Below the pieces are notes generated by a model, which saw only the letters and a list, made by a program, of their open reading frames with translations, made no database searches and had not been told where the DNA came from. Below, in pieces: positions 1-8,321 of a stretch of 64,000 nucleotides of DNA (the first letter of the stretch is position 1; each line of letters starts with the position of its first letter). Origin of the DNA: Pararhodobacter zhoushanensis (GTDB taxonomy: Bacteria > Pseudomonadota > Alphaproteobacteria > Rhodobacterales > Rhodobacteraceae); contig NZ_REEZ01000001.1 of the NCBI RefSeq assembly GCF_003990445.1, positions 558,001 to 622,000 of the forward strand, read 5' to 3'. The translations under genes and the position numbers were made by a program.

Positions 1-1
1 T

Positions 2-142
2 TTCTATGCCACGCTGGACCCGCTGACCGTGGGCGAGCTGGTGGAATGCAATGAGGGTCTGGAATCGATCCTGGCGCTGGATTCGATTGCGCGCGGGGCG
101 TCGCAGGCGCGCTGCGAGAAGGCCAAGACCGTCGCGGCCTAA
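2..142 (+). CDS. C-terminal fragment of an unidentified protein (5' end outside window)
   Basis: An open frame enters from the left edge and stops with TAA at 140-142, giving the last 46 residues of a protein that begins upstream. The fragment has two cysteines and an acidic-to-basic tail. I do not recognise the family. Its stop overlaps the stop of the convergent gene by four bases, so the two genes end tail to tail with no terminator between them. Codon use is strongly GC3-rich, which supports real coding. Function cannot be inferred from this tail. Confidence 0.55.
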   Translation, partial: FYATLDPLTVGELVECNEGLESILALDSIARGASQARCEKAKTVAA

Positions 143-747
143 AAGGTGATGCTGAGCCGGTCGCGCATGATTTCGATGCGCGAGAACCGCTCAAGATACC
201 CCATGCCCAGCAAGGACGCATGCAGCGCGCCCTCATTGACCAGCGCGCGCACCTGCCGGGCGGTGTGCCCCTCCAGCGTGACTTGCGACAAGGTGACCTG
301 CGCCGTGCGCGTGATGCCATTGGCGGTGCTGGCCGTGCCCAGATAGCGCAGATCGTCGGCGTCGAAGCCCAGCTTGGCGGCGTCCTGCTGGGTAAGGACC
401 ATCTCGGTCGCGCCGGTGTCGATGATGAAACGCACCGGTTGCACGCGACCATCCGGGCCGGTGATGTCGAGCGTCAGGTGATACTGCCCGTCATGGCTGC
501 GGCGCAGGATCAGCCCCTCGCCATCGGCGGATTGCACGGCTGCGGTGGTGTATTGAAAGTTGTCCCACAGCCCATAGGCCGCCACCGCTCCGGTGAAGAT
601 CAGCGCCCAGAGCAGAAGGTGACGCACCACGGTCAGGATGCGTCCGCGTGTGGCCACCAGCATGTAGCTGATCAGAACCGCGCCAAGGATCGTCAGATAG
701 ACGAGCCGGGCGATCTGATCATCACTGAGTTGCTCGAAACTGGGCAT
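139..747 (-). CDS. Membrane-anchored retropepsin-like aspartic protease (TIGR02281 type)
   Basis: The 202-residue protein has two N-terminal hydrophobic segments (about residues 15-33 and 43-60) followed by a soluble domain. That domain contains the clan AA active-site signature IDTGATEMVL near residue 108, with DTGA as the catalytic Asp motif, and a second flap-type hydrophobic-Gly motif (LLGMGYLERF) near the C-terminus. This architecture is that of the TIGR02281 family of single-domain, retropepsin-like proteases of alphaproteobacteria, which probably act as dimers facing the periplasm. Substrates are unknown. The start has a good ribosome site (AAGGA, 8 bases upstream). Fairly sure of the fold, not of the role. 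Confidence 0.82.
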   Translation of the reverse strand: MPSFEQLSDDQIARLVYLTILGAVLISYMLVATRGRILTVVRHLLLWALIFTGAVAAYGLWDNFQYTTAAVQSADGEGLILRRSHDGQYHLTLDITGPDGRVQPVRFIIDTGATEMVLTQQDAAKLGFDADDLRYLGTASTANGITRTAQVTLSQVTLEGHTARQVRALVNEGALHASLLGMGYLERFSRIEIMRDRLSITF

Positions 748-823
748 CCATATGTCCTTGGGGTTCGCTCAATGTAGGCCCGCGAAGGGCCTGCGCCAAG
801 GGATACCGGCTGTCACGCCTGCG

Positions 824-1438
824 TCAGACGATCCCCGCCGCCCGTGCGCCGTTCAGGATAAACTGCACCGACAGCGCCGCCAGCAGCATGCCCAGCAGGC
901 GGGTGATCACCATCTCGCCGGTACGGCCCAGCAGGCGCTCGATCGGCGGGGCGAGCAGGAAAAAGACAAAGGCCGAGCCGACGACGGCCAGCATCACGCC
1001 CAGCAGCGCCGCCGCCCCGCCCCAGCCGGTGGTCTGGTTCATCAACAAGATCATCGACGTCATCGCCCCCGGCCCCGCGATCAAGGGCATCGCCAGCGGG
1101 AACACCGACGGGTCGGGCGCGTCCTGCGACGCGTGCCCTTCTCGCCGCGGCTGGCGGCGGTCGAACAGCATGTCCAGGGCGGTCAGGAACAACAGCACCC
1201 CGCCCGAGATCTGGAATGCGGGCATGGTGATGCCGATGGTCGTCAGGATGCTTTCGCCCGCCAGCCCGAAGAGCGTCAGCAAGGCGGCCGCGATAAGGCA
1301 GGCCCGCAGACCCACGGCGCGGCGATTCTGCGCGGTCATGCCTGCGGTCAGCGGGATGAACAGCGGGGCCAGCCCGATCGGATCAATGATCACGAACAGG
1401 GTCACAAAGGCCGAGGTGAGAAACGCGAGATCAAGCAT
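824..1438 (-). CDS. MarC family integral membrane protein
   Basis: This 204-residue protein is almost wholly hydrophobic, with about six membrane segments. It opens with an F-hydrophobic run and IIDPIGLAPLF, the characteristic MarC/UPF0056 N-terminal motif, and has a second copy-like motif AMPLIAGPGAM near the middle. Members are inner-membrane proteins of undefined transport function; the old link of E. coli MarC to multiple antibiotic resistance was not upheld. The frame is open further upstream, but the family N-terminus begins at the Met at 1438, so I use that start. A short charged stretch near residue 105 probably forms a cytoplasmic loop. It stands alone, divergent from the next gene. 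Confidence 0.85.
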   Translation of the reverse strand: MLDLAFLTSAFVTLFVIIDPIGLAPLFIPLTAGMTAQNRRAVGLRACLIAAALLTLFGLAGESILTTIGITMPAFQISGGVLLFLTALDMLFDRRQPRREGHASQDAPDPSVFPLAMPLIAGPGAMTSMILLMNQTTGWGGAAALLGVMLAVVGSAFVFFLLAPPIERLLGRTGEMVITRLLGMLLAALSVQFILNGARAAGIV

Positions 1439-1545
1439 GGTGAGAGGCTTCCGTGTCCGCGCGTCAAAGTCAACGCCGCTGTGATTTGACGCAGTGCAGC
1501 ATAGCTCCATATGGTAAGACTTACGCGAAGATTATTCGAGCTCTC

Positions 1546-2427
1546 ATGCCCCATACATTTCTGCCCGCAGCCGTCGCAACGTTGTTGTTTTCCGTTCCAC
1601 TGGCAGCGCAGACCGAGCCCGTGCTGAGCCGTCTCGACATCGCCCCGGCGGGTGCTGCCGGTGGCTGTCAGCACGACGGGATCACCGACGCGTTGTGGGC
1701 CTGTCTCGATGCGGCGGGCGTGCCGTCGGGTGGCCTGCGCTTCGCGCAGCGCCTTGCCAACGATCCGCGGATTGGCGAACCGGGGGTGGCCACCGATTTT
1801 GTTGAACTGGGCGTGGTCGATCTGGCCGAGGTCGAATTCCCCTTCCGCGCCAATACCAATGTGCAGCCGGTCTTCGTGAACGGCGCACGGGGCGCGCTGC
1901 TGCCGCAGACGCTGACCGCCGAAAACCCCGACGACCCGCAATCGCGGGCCCTGCGGGCCGCCCATCCGCAGGCCTTTGGCGACTCGCGGCTTCGCGTCAC
2001 CGGGCATCGTGAATCGGGTGGCCTGCAGCGCTTTGTGCTGATGGAGAACTTGACCGATGGTTGCCGCGCCTGCGCGATTGTCGGGGCTGAACTGCGCGCG
2101 GTCGAGTTCCGCGACGGCGTGTTGCAGCGGGTCGAACAGCTGGGGTGGTTGTCGCCCGCGCAAGCCGGTGACGAGACGCGCAACGCGGCGCTTTCCGCAG
2201 GCGATCTTCAAGCCGTGCAAGTGGCGTTGACGTTGCGCGGGTATCAGCCGGGCCTGATGGACGGCACCGACCGACCAGAGACCACCGGCGCGCTGGAATC
2301 CTTTATGTCAGACAATTGTCTGCCGCCGCAGAGCACCGCGCCACAAGCCGCTCTCGCGCTTCTGGCGGCACCGGGGCCGTATCTGGATACGCCGCCTTGC
2401 CACGCAGTCGCAGCGGCAGGTAATTAA
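1546..2427 (+). CDS. Secreted protein with C-terminal peptidoglycan-binding-like repeat
   Basis: The 293-residue product begins with a cleavable signal peptide (LPAAVATLLFSVPLAAQ, cleavage near residue 20). The central part is a cysteine-containing domain that I do not recognise, including a CRAC pair near residue 172. The last about 70 residues contain LQAVQVALTLRGYQPGLMDG followed by a TTGALESF segment, which matches the pattern of the PG_binding_1 fold (helical cell-wall-binding repeat). A periplasmic, wall-associated role is likely. The frame is open 31 codons further upstream, but the signal peptide fixes the start at 1546. The gene ends at a hairpin shared with the convergent ABC-F gene. 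Confidence 0.7.
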   Translation: MPHTFLPAAVATLLFSVPLAAQTEPVLSRLDIAPAGAAGGCQHDGITDALWACLDAAGVPSGGLRFAQRLANDPRIGEPGVATDFVELGVVDLAEVEFPFRANTNVQPVFVNGARGALLPQTLTAENPDDPQSRALRAAHPQAFGDSRLRVTGHRESGGLQRFVLMENLTDGCRACAIVGAELRAVEFRDGVLQRVEQLGWLSPAQAGDETRNAALSAGDLQAVQVALTLRGYQPGLMDGTDRPETTGALESFMSDNCLPPQSTAPQAALALLAAPGPYLDTPPCHAVAAAGN

Positions 2428-2454
2428 ACGTCAGACCTTAAAAGTCTGACGTTT
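2426..2454. terminator. Shared bidirectional hairpin terminator
   Basis: A perfect 11-bp inverted repeat (AAACGTCAGAC at 2426-2436, GTCTGACGTTT at 2444-2454) with a 7-base loop sits between two convergent genes. The stop codons of both genes lie in the outer bases of the arms. A-rich and T-rich ends let it act in both directions. Confidence 0.8.
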
Positions 2455-4297
2455 ACTTACCAGCGTTTTCAACCGCTTCCACGGCTTTCATCCACAAAGC
2501 TTCGGCGCGGTCAACGGCGTCCATGACTTCGGCATATTTGCGGTTCCAGACGTCCAGATCGCCTTTGCGCCCGTCTTCATAAAGCTGCGGGTCGGCCAGC
2601 TTCTTGGCCAGCTTCTCACGCATCTCTTCCAGCTTGGCGACCCGCTGCTCGCATTTGCGCAGCTCGGATTTCAGCGCCGAAACCTGCTCGCGCGTGGCCT
2701 TGGGCTTGGCCGGTTTCTCGGCCTTGGGCTTCTCCGACCCCTCGCCCAGCAACAGCGCGCGGTAGGCGTCGAGGTCTTCGAGATACGGCTCGACCGCGCC
2801 GTCCTTGACCAGCCACAGACGGTCCGCGACCAGCGACAGAAGGTGCATGTCGTGGCTGACCAGAATGACCGCGCCGCTATAGGCGGTCAGCGCCTCGACC
2901 AGCGCCTCGCGGCTCTCGATATCAAGGTGGTTGGTCGGCTCATCCAGGATCAGCATATGCGGCGCTTCGATGGTCGCAAGCAGCAGCGACAGGCGGGCTT
3001 TCTGCCCACCCGACAAGCGGCCCACCACCGTCTCGGCCTGATCGGCCATCAGGCCGAACCCGGCCAGACGCGCGCGCAGACGCGGCTCGCCCTCATTGGG
3101 ACGGATGCGGCGCAGGTGCTGCACCGGGGTCTCATCAAGGAACAGCTCGTCCACCTGATGCTGCGCGAAATAGCCGACGCGCAGTTTGTTGGACTGCGTA
3201 TAGCTGCCGCCGCGCGGCTCCAGCTTGCCGGCGAGCAGCTTGGACAGCGTTGACTTGCCCTCACCGTTGCGGCCCAGCAAGGCGATGCGGTCGTCCTGAT
3301 CAATGCGCAGCCCCAGACGGCGCAGGATGATCGTGTCGCCATAGCCGACCGATACGCCCTCCATGTTGATGATCGGGGGCGAGAGTTCTTCGGGCGCTGG
3401 GAAGGTGAAGACGTGCTTCGCCGCCTCGGCCGGCGCGGTGATCGGCGTCATCTTTTCCAGCATCTTGACGCGCGACTGGGCCTGACGGGCTTTCGACGCC
3501 TTGGCCTTGAAGCGGTCCACGAAGCTTTGCAGATGCGCGCGGCGCACGTCTTGCTTCTTGGACTCAGCCGCCAGCACCGCGCGCTGTTCGGCGCGGGTCT
3601 TGGCGAAGGTGTCATAGCCACCGGTGTAAAGCGTCAGCTTCTTGTCTTCGAGGTGCAGAATCGCCCCGACCGCGCGGTTCAGCAGGCCGCGGTCGTGGCT
3701 GATGACGATGACCGTGTGCGGATACTTGGCGAGATAGGCCTCAAGCCAGAGCGCCCCCTCAAGATCGAGATAGTTGGTCGGCTCGTCGAGCAGCAGAAGG
3801 TCAGGCTGGGCAAAGAGCACCCCTGCCAGCGCCACGCGCATGCGCCAGCCGCCCGAGAAATCCGAGCAGGGCATGAGCATTTCCTCAGCCGTAAATCCCA
3901 GACCTTTCAAAATCGTGCTCGCCCGCCCCTCAGCCGACCACGCATCAATATCGGCCAGACGCGCCTGTATCTCGGCAATGCGATGCGCGTCGGTGGCGGT
4001 TTCCGCCTCGGACATAAGCGAAGCGCGCTCGACATCCGCCTCAAGCACCGTGTCCAGCAGGCTGGTCGAGGATGACGGCACCTCTTGCGCGACCCCACCG
4101 ATGCGGGCGCGGGACGGCAGGCTGATCGAGCCGCCCTCAAGCACCAGCTCGCCCCGGATCAGGCGAAACAGCGTGGTTTTGCCCGAACCGTTGCGGCCCA
4201 CGAGGCCAACTTTGTGGCCGGTCGGAATGCGCGCCGACGCGCCCACAAGCAGCGGGCGTCCGTCAACAGAGTAACTGAGGTCATTTATGGTCAACAT
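2453..4297 (-). CDS. ABC-F family ATPase (Uup/YheS-like translation factor)
   Basis: The 614-residue protein has two nucleotide-binding domains in one chain and no membrane segments. Walker A motifs are GRNGSGKTT (near residue 38) and GRNGEGKST (near 330). Signature motifs are FSGGWRMR and LSGGQKAR, and both Walker B sites are LLDEPTNYLDL/ILDEPTNHLDI, the DEPTNxLD form typical of ABC-F. A charged linker separates the domains, and a basic, coiled-coil tail (residues about 540-614) resembles that of Uup. ABC-F proteins act on ribosomes rather than in transport. The long open frame continues upstream, but MLTINDLSYSV at 4297 is the normal family start. Confidence 0.9.
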   Translation of the reverse strand: MLTINDLSYSVDGRPLLVGASARIPTGHKVGLVGRNGSGKTTLFRLIRGELVLEGGSISLPSRARIGGVAQEVPSSSTSLLDTVLEADVERASLMSEAETATDAHRIAEIQARLADIDAWSAEGRASTILKGLGFTAEEMLMPCSDFSGGWRMRVALAGVLFAQPDLLLLDEPTNYLDLEGALWLEAYLAKYPHTVIVISHDRGLLNRAVGAILHLEDKKLTLYTGGYDTFAKTRAEQRAVLAAESKKQDVRRAHLQSFVDRFKAKASKARQAQSRVKMLEKMTPITAPAEAAKHVFTFPAPEELSPPIINMEGVSVGYGDTIILRRLGLRIDQDDRIALLGRNGEGKSTLSKLLAGKLEPRGGSYTQSNKLRVGYFAQHQVDELFLDETPVQHLRRIRPNEGEPRLRARLAGFGLMADQAETVVGRLSGGQKARLSLLLATIEAPHMLILDEPTNHLDIESREALVEALTAYSGAVILVSHDMHLLSLVADRLWLVKDGAVEPYLEDLDAYRALLLGEGSEKPKAEKPAKPKATREQVSALKSELRKCEQRVAKLEEMREKLAKKLADPQLYEDGRKGDLDVWNRKYAEVMDAVDRAEALWMKAVEAVENAGK

Positions 4298-4422
4298 GCT
4301 GCGCCGCTTAGCAGAAGGGCGCGACACACGCCAGCGGGGGCCTTTGCGGATGCAGAAATTCTTGAACGGGTTGCATTTCCCCGCCGGCCCGCCTTTGGAT
4401 GGCGCACACAGCCGAGGTATCC

Positions 4423-5613
4423 ATGCACACGCGAACACCGCCCCATCTGACCACCCTGATCTTGCTGACCGGGATGGCCGTTCTCAGCCTGAACATGTTC
4501 CTGCCCTCGCTGCCCCGCATGATCGTCGATCTGGGCGCAACGGAAAGCAGCATGGCGCTGGCCGTCTCGGGCTACATGATCGTCTCGGCCGTGCTGCAAC
4601 TGATCATGGGACCGATCAGCGACCGGCTTGGCCGCCGCCCGGTGATGCTGTTCGCGGTGGCGCTGTATATGGTGGCCTCGGTCGGTTGCGTGCTGGCGCA
4701 GGACGAAATGTTGTTTTTGGTTTTCCGCATGGCACAGGCGGTGATCATCACCAGCACGGTGCTGGGGGCGGCGATCATCCGCGACCAGTTCCCGGCCCGC
4801 GAGGCGGCCAGCAAGATGGGCGTGATCGGCGCGTCGATGGCGCTGGCGCCGATGCTGGGGCCGACGGTGGGCGGCATTCTGGATACGGTGATCGGCTGGC
4901 GGGCGATTTTCGCGCTCTATGCCGCGCTGGGGGCGATGGCGCTGGCGCTGGTCTGGGTCGATCTGGGCGAGACGCTGAAAACCGGGCCGCGCCCGCTGCG
5001 CCTGTCGGATTACACCTCCCTGCTGCGCTCGGGCCGGTTCTGGAGCTATGCGATGTGTCAGGCGTTCTCGGTCGGGGCGTTCTATGTGTTCATCGCAGGC
5101 GCGCCGTTCGTGGCCACCCGGCTGTGGAACCTGTCGCCGGCGTGGATCGGGGCCGGGATCGGCTCGATCACCGGGGGGTTCCTGCTGGGCGCGCTGGCGA
5201 CGGCACGGCTGGCGCCCCGGCTGGGCATCCACCGGCTGATCCTGGTCGGGCGGCTGATCCCGGCGGTGGGGTTGAGCATGGGTCTGCTGGCCTTCCTCAT
5301 GGGCTATTCCAGCCCGTTCTTGTTGTTCGGATTCACCATGACCGTGGGGATCGGCAATGGCCTGACCATGGCCAATGCCAACACCGGCGCAATCTCGGTG
5401 CGGCCCGATCTGGCCGGGACGGCGGCCAGCCTTGCGGGCGCGCTGGCGGTGTCGGGCGGCGCGGCGCTGACGTGGATCACCTTGATGGCGGTAGAGCGCA
5501 GCAGCACGCCCATCATGCTGCTGTCGCTGATTCTCGGCTCGGCGCTGGCAGCGCTGGTGGCGGGGATCATCGCGATCTGGCTGGACCGGGCCGGAGGATT
5601 TGACGACCTGTGA
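4423..5613 (+). CDS. Bcr/CflA-type multidrug MFS exporter
   Basis: About 396 residues with 12 predicted membrane helices. The loop 2-3 motif GPISDRLGRRPVML is the canonical MFS motif A. It is preceded by the conserved early helix NMFLPSLPRMIVDL, which places the protein in the DHA1 Bcr/CflA subgroup (bicyclomycin, chloramphenicol or amino-acid efflux). Proton-coupled export across the inner membrane is expected; the substrate is not predictable. Start choice: the ATG at 4423 has GAGG six bases upstream, while an in-frame ATG at 4399 lacks a clear ribosome site. The gene is divergent from the ABC-F gene. Confidence 0.86.
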   Translation: MHTRTPPHLTTLILLTGMAVLSLNMFLPSLPRMIVDLGATESSMALAVSGYMIVSAVLQLIMGPISDRLGRRPVMLFAVALYMVASVGCVLAQDEMLFLVFRMAQAVIITSTVLGAAIIRDQFPAREAASKMGVIGASMALAPMLGPTVGGILDTVIGWRAIFALYAALGAMALALVWVDLGETLKTGPRPLRLSDYTSLLRSGRFWSYAMCQAFSVGAFYVFIAGAPFVATRLWNLSPAWIGAGIGSITGGFLLGALATARLAPRLGIHRLILVGRLIPAVGLSMGLLAFLMGYSSPFLLFGFTMTVGIGNGLTMANANTGAISVRPDLAGTAASLAGALAVSGGAALTWITLMAVERSSTPIMLLSLILGSALAALVAGIIAIWLDRAGGFDDL

Positions 5614-5625
5614 GCCACAACGCCC

Positions 5626-5641
5626 ACCCGTCGCGGGTTTT
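5626..5641 (+). terminator. Weak hairpin terminator after the MFS gene
   Basis: A short 5-bp stem (ACCCG at 5626-5630, CGGGT at 5634-5638) with a 3-base loop is followed by a run of four T. It lies 13 bases past the MFS stop codon. The stem is short, so this is tentative. Confidence 0.35.
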
Positions 5642-5728
5642 CAAGCCCGGCGACCCATGGTAGACGCGCACGGGATTTAACCGGCGGCACGGGCATGGGG
5701 CCTTTGTCGCACATCGAGAGAGAGTCAC

Positions 5729-6151
5729 ATGGCTATCGAACGCACGCTGTCGATCATCAAGCCCGACGCCACCAACCGCAACCTGACCGGCAAGATCAAC
5801 GCCAAGTTCGAGGATGCGGGCCTGCGGATCGTCGCGCAAAAGCGCATTCACCTGACCCCGGCGCAGGCTGGCCAGTTCTATGAAGTGCACAAAGAGCGCC
5901 CCTTCTATGGCGAACTGTGTGAATTCATGGCGTCGGCTCCGGTCGTCGTGCAGGTTCTGGAAGGCGAAGGCGCCATTGCCAAGAACCGCGAAGTGATGGG
6001 CGCAACCAACCCGGCGCAAGCCGACGAAGGCACCATCCGCGCCGATTTCGCGCTGTCGGTCGGCGAGAACTCGGTCCACGGTTCGGACGCGCCGGAAACC
6101 GCCGCGCAGGAAATCGCGTATTTCTTCTCGGGTCTAGAGCTGGTCGGCTGA
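5729..6151 (+). CDS. ndk: Nucleoside-diphosphate kinase
   Basis: The 140-residue protein starts [13 protein letters not shown] and carries the phosphohistidine motif NSVHGSD with His117, as in all NDKs. It transfers the gamma phosphate from ATP to nucleoside diphosphates via this histidine, balancing NTP and dNTP pools in the cytoplasm. Length matches the bacterial family. The ATG follows a GAGAGAGAG ribosome site. The gene is monocistronic, with an intergenic region on the left and a strong terminator immediately downstream. Confidence 0.97.
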   Translation: MAIERTLSIIKPDATNRNLTGKINAKFEDAGLRIVAQKRIHLTPAQAGQFYEVHKERPFYGELCEFMASAPVVVQVLEGEGAIAKNREVMGATNPAQADEGTIRADFALSVGENSVHGSDAPETAAQEIAYFFSGLELVG

Positions 6152-6174
6152 GCCACCGCTTGATGAACGATTGA

Positions 6175-6200
6175 GGGCGGGGAATTTCCCCGCCCTTTTT
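6175..6200 (+). terminator. Rho-independent terminator of ndk
   Basis: GGGCGGGG (6175-6182) pairs perfectly with CCCCGCCC (6188-6195) around an AATTT loop, followed by five T. It lies 23 bases past the ndk stop. Confidence 0.93.
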
Positions 6201-6220
6201 CTATGCGCGCGTTCAGGCGC

Positions 6221-6715
6221 TTACCGGCAGCGACGGTTGGTTTCGCGCGTGGCCAGTCCGGTCTCGACCAGCAGGCAGCGGTCGCGGGCGTCGTAATAAT
6301 AGCCGCGCGCGTAATGCATCACCGCCTCATCCATATCGCCATCCGACACCAGCCACGCGCCGCGCAGATAGCGCCCGGCGTAGCGCAGGTTCACCTCGGG
6401 ATCGAGCAACTCGCGCGGCTCGCCACGAAAGCCCATGGTCCGGGCGGTCTGTGGCAGGATCTGCATCAGCCCGTAATACGGCCCGTTGCGGGCATCGGCG
6501 CGGTAGTCGCTTTCGCGCTGGATGACGCGGTGCAGCAGCGCCTCGGGGATCTCCAGATCCCGCGACGCCCGCACGATGAGCACGCGCATTTGCGGCGTCT
6601 CTCCGGGGAACAGGCGGCTGGGCACGTCAATGTCATCCGGGCGCCCGCCACCGCAGGCAGCCAGCGCCAGCACCACGAGCAAGGCCAGGGTTGTCTTCAT
6701 CATCGGCACTGTCAT
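6221..6715 (-). CDS. Lytic transglycosylase lipoprotein (SLT domain)
   Basis: The 164-residue protein has a lipoprotein signal (LALAAC, lipidated Cys near residue 21) and an SLT-type muramidase domain. That domain contains the catalytic-Glu motif HRVIQRESDY, then GLMQILPQTA and a later NLRYAGRYLR segment. Such enzymes cleave the MurNAc-GlcNAc bond of peptidoglycan to give 1,6-anhydro ends, acting from the outer membrane. The start at 6715 forms an ATGA overlap with the stop of the preceding gene and has CGGAG five bases upstream, so it is preferred over the two Met codons slightly downstream. The overlap suggests coupled translation with the TfoX-like gene. Confidence 0.9.
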   Translation of the reverse strand: MTVPMMKTTLALLVVLALAACGGGRPDDIDVPSRLFPGETPQMRVLIVRASRDLEIPEALLHRVIQRESDYRADARNGPYYGLMQILPQTARTMGFRGEPRELLDPEVNLRYAGRYLRGAWLVSDGDMDEAVMHYARGYYYDARDRCLLVETGLATRETNRRCR

Positions 6716-7071
6716 CCGCTCCGTCGTTTACGCCGGGGTCCGGCAGGGTCGATCACGCCGATCTCATCAAGGATCGCCTCGATTCCCTCAATCCCCCCTT
6801 GTGCCTTATGCGCGGCTTTCAGCCCATCAAAGCGCAGACGCAGCGCGTCCTTTTCCGCGCCCTTGCAATCATTCCACGGCCGACCCTGCAGGGCCATGTG
6901 CAACACGTAGTAAACGATGAAATGCGGCCGCTCGCCGGATTTGAGCAAAAGGGCATAGGCCGCATCAGCGCCAAGGTCGCGCAGCGTTTCGGCGTCATGG
7001 ATCCCGGCGCGGGCGAAGCTCTCTTCGCTCGCGGGGCCAAGGTTGCGCAGGTCTGAAATCGGTGTCGGCAT
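6712..7071 (-). CDS. TfoX/Sxy C-terminal domain protein
   Basis: A 119-residue protein beginning MPTPISDLRNLGPASEE, with the helix-hairpin-helix-like TfoX C-terminal pattern (GPASEESFARAGI, then ETLRDLGADAAY). In gammaproteobacteria TfoX/Sxy controls competence, but there it has an additional N-terminal domain that is missing here; free-standing C-domains are common and uncharacterised in alphaproteobacteria. The tail is basic (RRKRRSG), compatible with nucleic-acid contact. It overlaps the transglycosylase gene by four bases. The frame extends upstream of 7071 without family similarity. Confidence 0.8.
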   Translation of the reverse strand: MPTPISDLRNLGPASEESFARAGIHDAETLRDLGADAAYALLLKSGERPHFIVYYVLHMALQGRPWNDCKGAEKDALRLRFDGLKAAHKAQGGIEGIEAILDEIGVIDPAGPRRKRRSG

Positions 7072-7448
7072 GGGTAAAGAGTGCTGCGTGGCGAGGCGGT
7101 TGGCAAGAGGTCGTGACAGAGTGACGTTAAGCAGGGCGCGAACCGGTGCAGCCCGCCGGATACCCATGCGCGCGGTTTTGTATCAGCGGAAGTTGCGGCC
7201 ATGCGTATTGTCAGGCATTATTTATTTTCAACACGTTGCAACCTGAAAGCAGCGTATAGTTCAGGTTTCCGCGCTTTGGCGTCGGAAACCTCCACCTTGT
7301 TTCCCAGCATGCCGGCGACGGACTTAGACTAATCAAACTTGCCCACACTTAATGTCAGTCATTATAATGCCTGACATCTATAAACAGAATTCCGCTTGTC
7401 GTCTCCCGCCCCGCCAGCCTAGCCTGCGCAAAACACTGGAGCCTCCCC
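7072..7448. other. 377-bp intergenic region with a repeated dyad motif
   Basis: No convincing gene lies between the TfoX-like gene and ppk2. The region is AT-richer than its surroundings. It contains TGTCAGGCATTAT at 7209-7221 and the same 13-mer in opposite orientation at 7364-7376. The second copy is part of a near-perfect palindrome at 7352-7377. It probably holds the ppk2 promoter and an operator. Confidence 0.6.
7352..7377. promoter_or_regulatory. 26-bp near-perfect palindrome upstream of ppk2 (putative operator)
   Basis: ATGTCAG at 7352-7358 and CTGACAT at 7371-7377 flank the perfect palindrome CATTATAATG (7360-7369). Only the pair of bases at 7359 and 7370 breaks the symmetry. Its start codon-proximal edge is 72 bases from ppk2. 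A second partial copy lies at 7209-7221. I cannot name the regulator; the direct-repeat spacing of a Pho box is not present. Confidence 0.5.
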
Positions 7449-8321
7449 ATGGACCTGCCTTTCGACGGCGCGATTTCCGAGTATTTCAAGAATGGCGCCC
7501 CCAAGGCGGTGCGCAAGGCGATTGAAGAGGGTGCCAAGCGCGACATCCTGATCGACGACTTCCCCTATGACCGCTGGATGAAAAAGGACGACTACGAAGC
7601 GCGGATGAAAGACCTGCAGGTCGAGCTGGTCAAATTTCAGCGCTGGGTCGAGTCGTCCGGCCAGCGCATCGTCGTGGTCTTCGAGGGGCGCGATACGGCG
7701 GGCAAGTCCGGCGCGATCAAGCGGGTGCGCGAGAACCTCAACCCGCGTGGTGCGAAGACCGTCGCCCTGCCCAAACCGACCGACCGCGAGCGCACACAAT
7801 GGTACTTTCAGCGCTATATCGCCCATCTGCCCGCCGCCGGAGAAATCGCGCTGCTGGACCGCAGTTGGTACAACCGTGCCGTGGTCGAACAGGTCTTTGG
7901 CTTCTGCACCCCTGAGCAACGCGCCCATTTCTTTGACCAGTTGCCGGGCTTCGAGAAGGCTCTGGTCGATGACGGCATCCAGCTGATCAAACTGTGGTTC
8001 AACGTCGGTCAGGCCGAACAGCTCCGCCGTATGCTGGAGCGTGAAAAGCACCCGCTCAAGCAATGGAAGCTGTCGTCGATTGACGTGAACGGGCTGGAAA
8101 AATGGGACGCCTATACCAAGGCAATCGGCGAGACCTTCGCGCGCTCGGATTTCAGCTTTGCTCCCTGGACCGTGATCCGCGGCGACGACAAATACCGTGC
8201 CCGGATCGCGGCTGTGCAACGGCTGCTCTCAAGCTTCGACTACGACCGCAAGGATGAGGCGGCTCTGGGCGCGCTGGACGCGGGGATCACTGGCGGAGTG
8301 GCGCTGTGGCCGGGTCGTTAA
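7449..8321 (+). CDS. ppk2: Polyphosphate kinase 2 (PPK2)
   Basis: The 290-residue protein has the PPK2 Walker A motif [10 protein letters not shown] at residues 79-88, the lid region [15 protein letters not shown] and the Walker B-like [13 protein letters not shown]. These place it in the PPK2 family, which moves phosphate between inorganic polyphosphate and nucleotides, usually making GTP or ATP from GDP or ADP. Length and the single domain match the one-domain PPK2 type; nucleotide preference cannot be read from sequence. It is transcribed alone behind an unusual palindrome-bearing region. Its 3' end overlaps the convergent ALDH-like gene by 35 bases. Confidence 0.93.
   Translation: MDLPFDGAISEYFKNGAPKAVRKAIEEGAKRDILIDDFPYDRWMKKDDYEARMKDLQVELVKFQRWVESSGQRIVVVFEGRDTAGKSGAIKRVRENLNPRGAKTVALPKPTDRERTQWYFQRYIAHLPAAGEIALLDRSWYNRAVVEQVFGFCTPEQRAHFFDQLPGFEKALVDDGIQLIKLWFNVGQAEQLRRMLEREKHPLKQWKLSSIDVNGLEKWDAYTKAIGETFARSDFSFAPWTVIRGDDKYRARIAAVQRLLSSFDYDRKDEAALGALDAGITGGVALWPGR

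Noticed and set aside
7352-7377. Pho box upstream of ppk2
   Set aside because: A Pho box is made of direct CTGTCAT-type repeats at 11-base period; this element is an inverted repeat.
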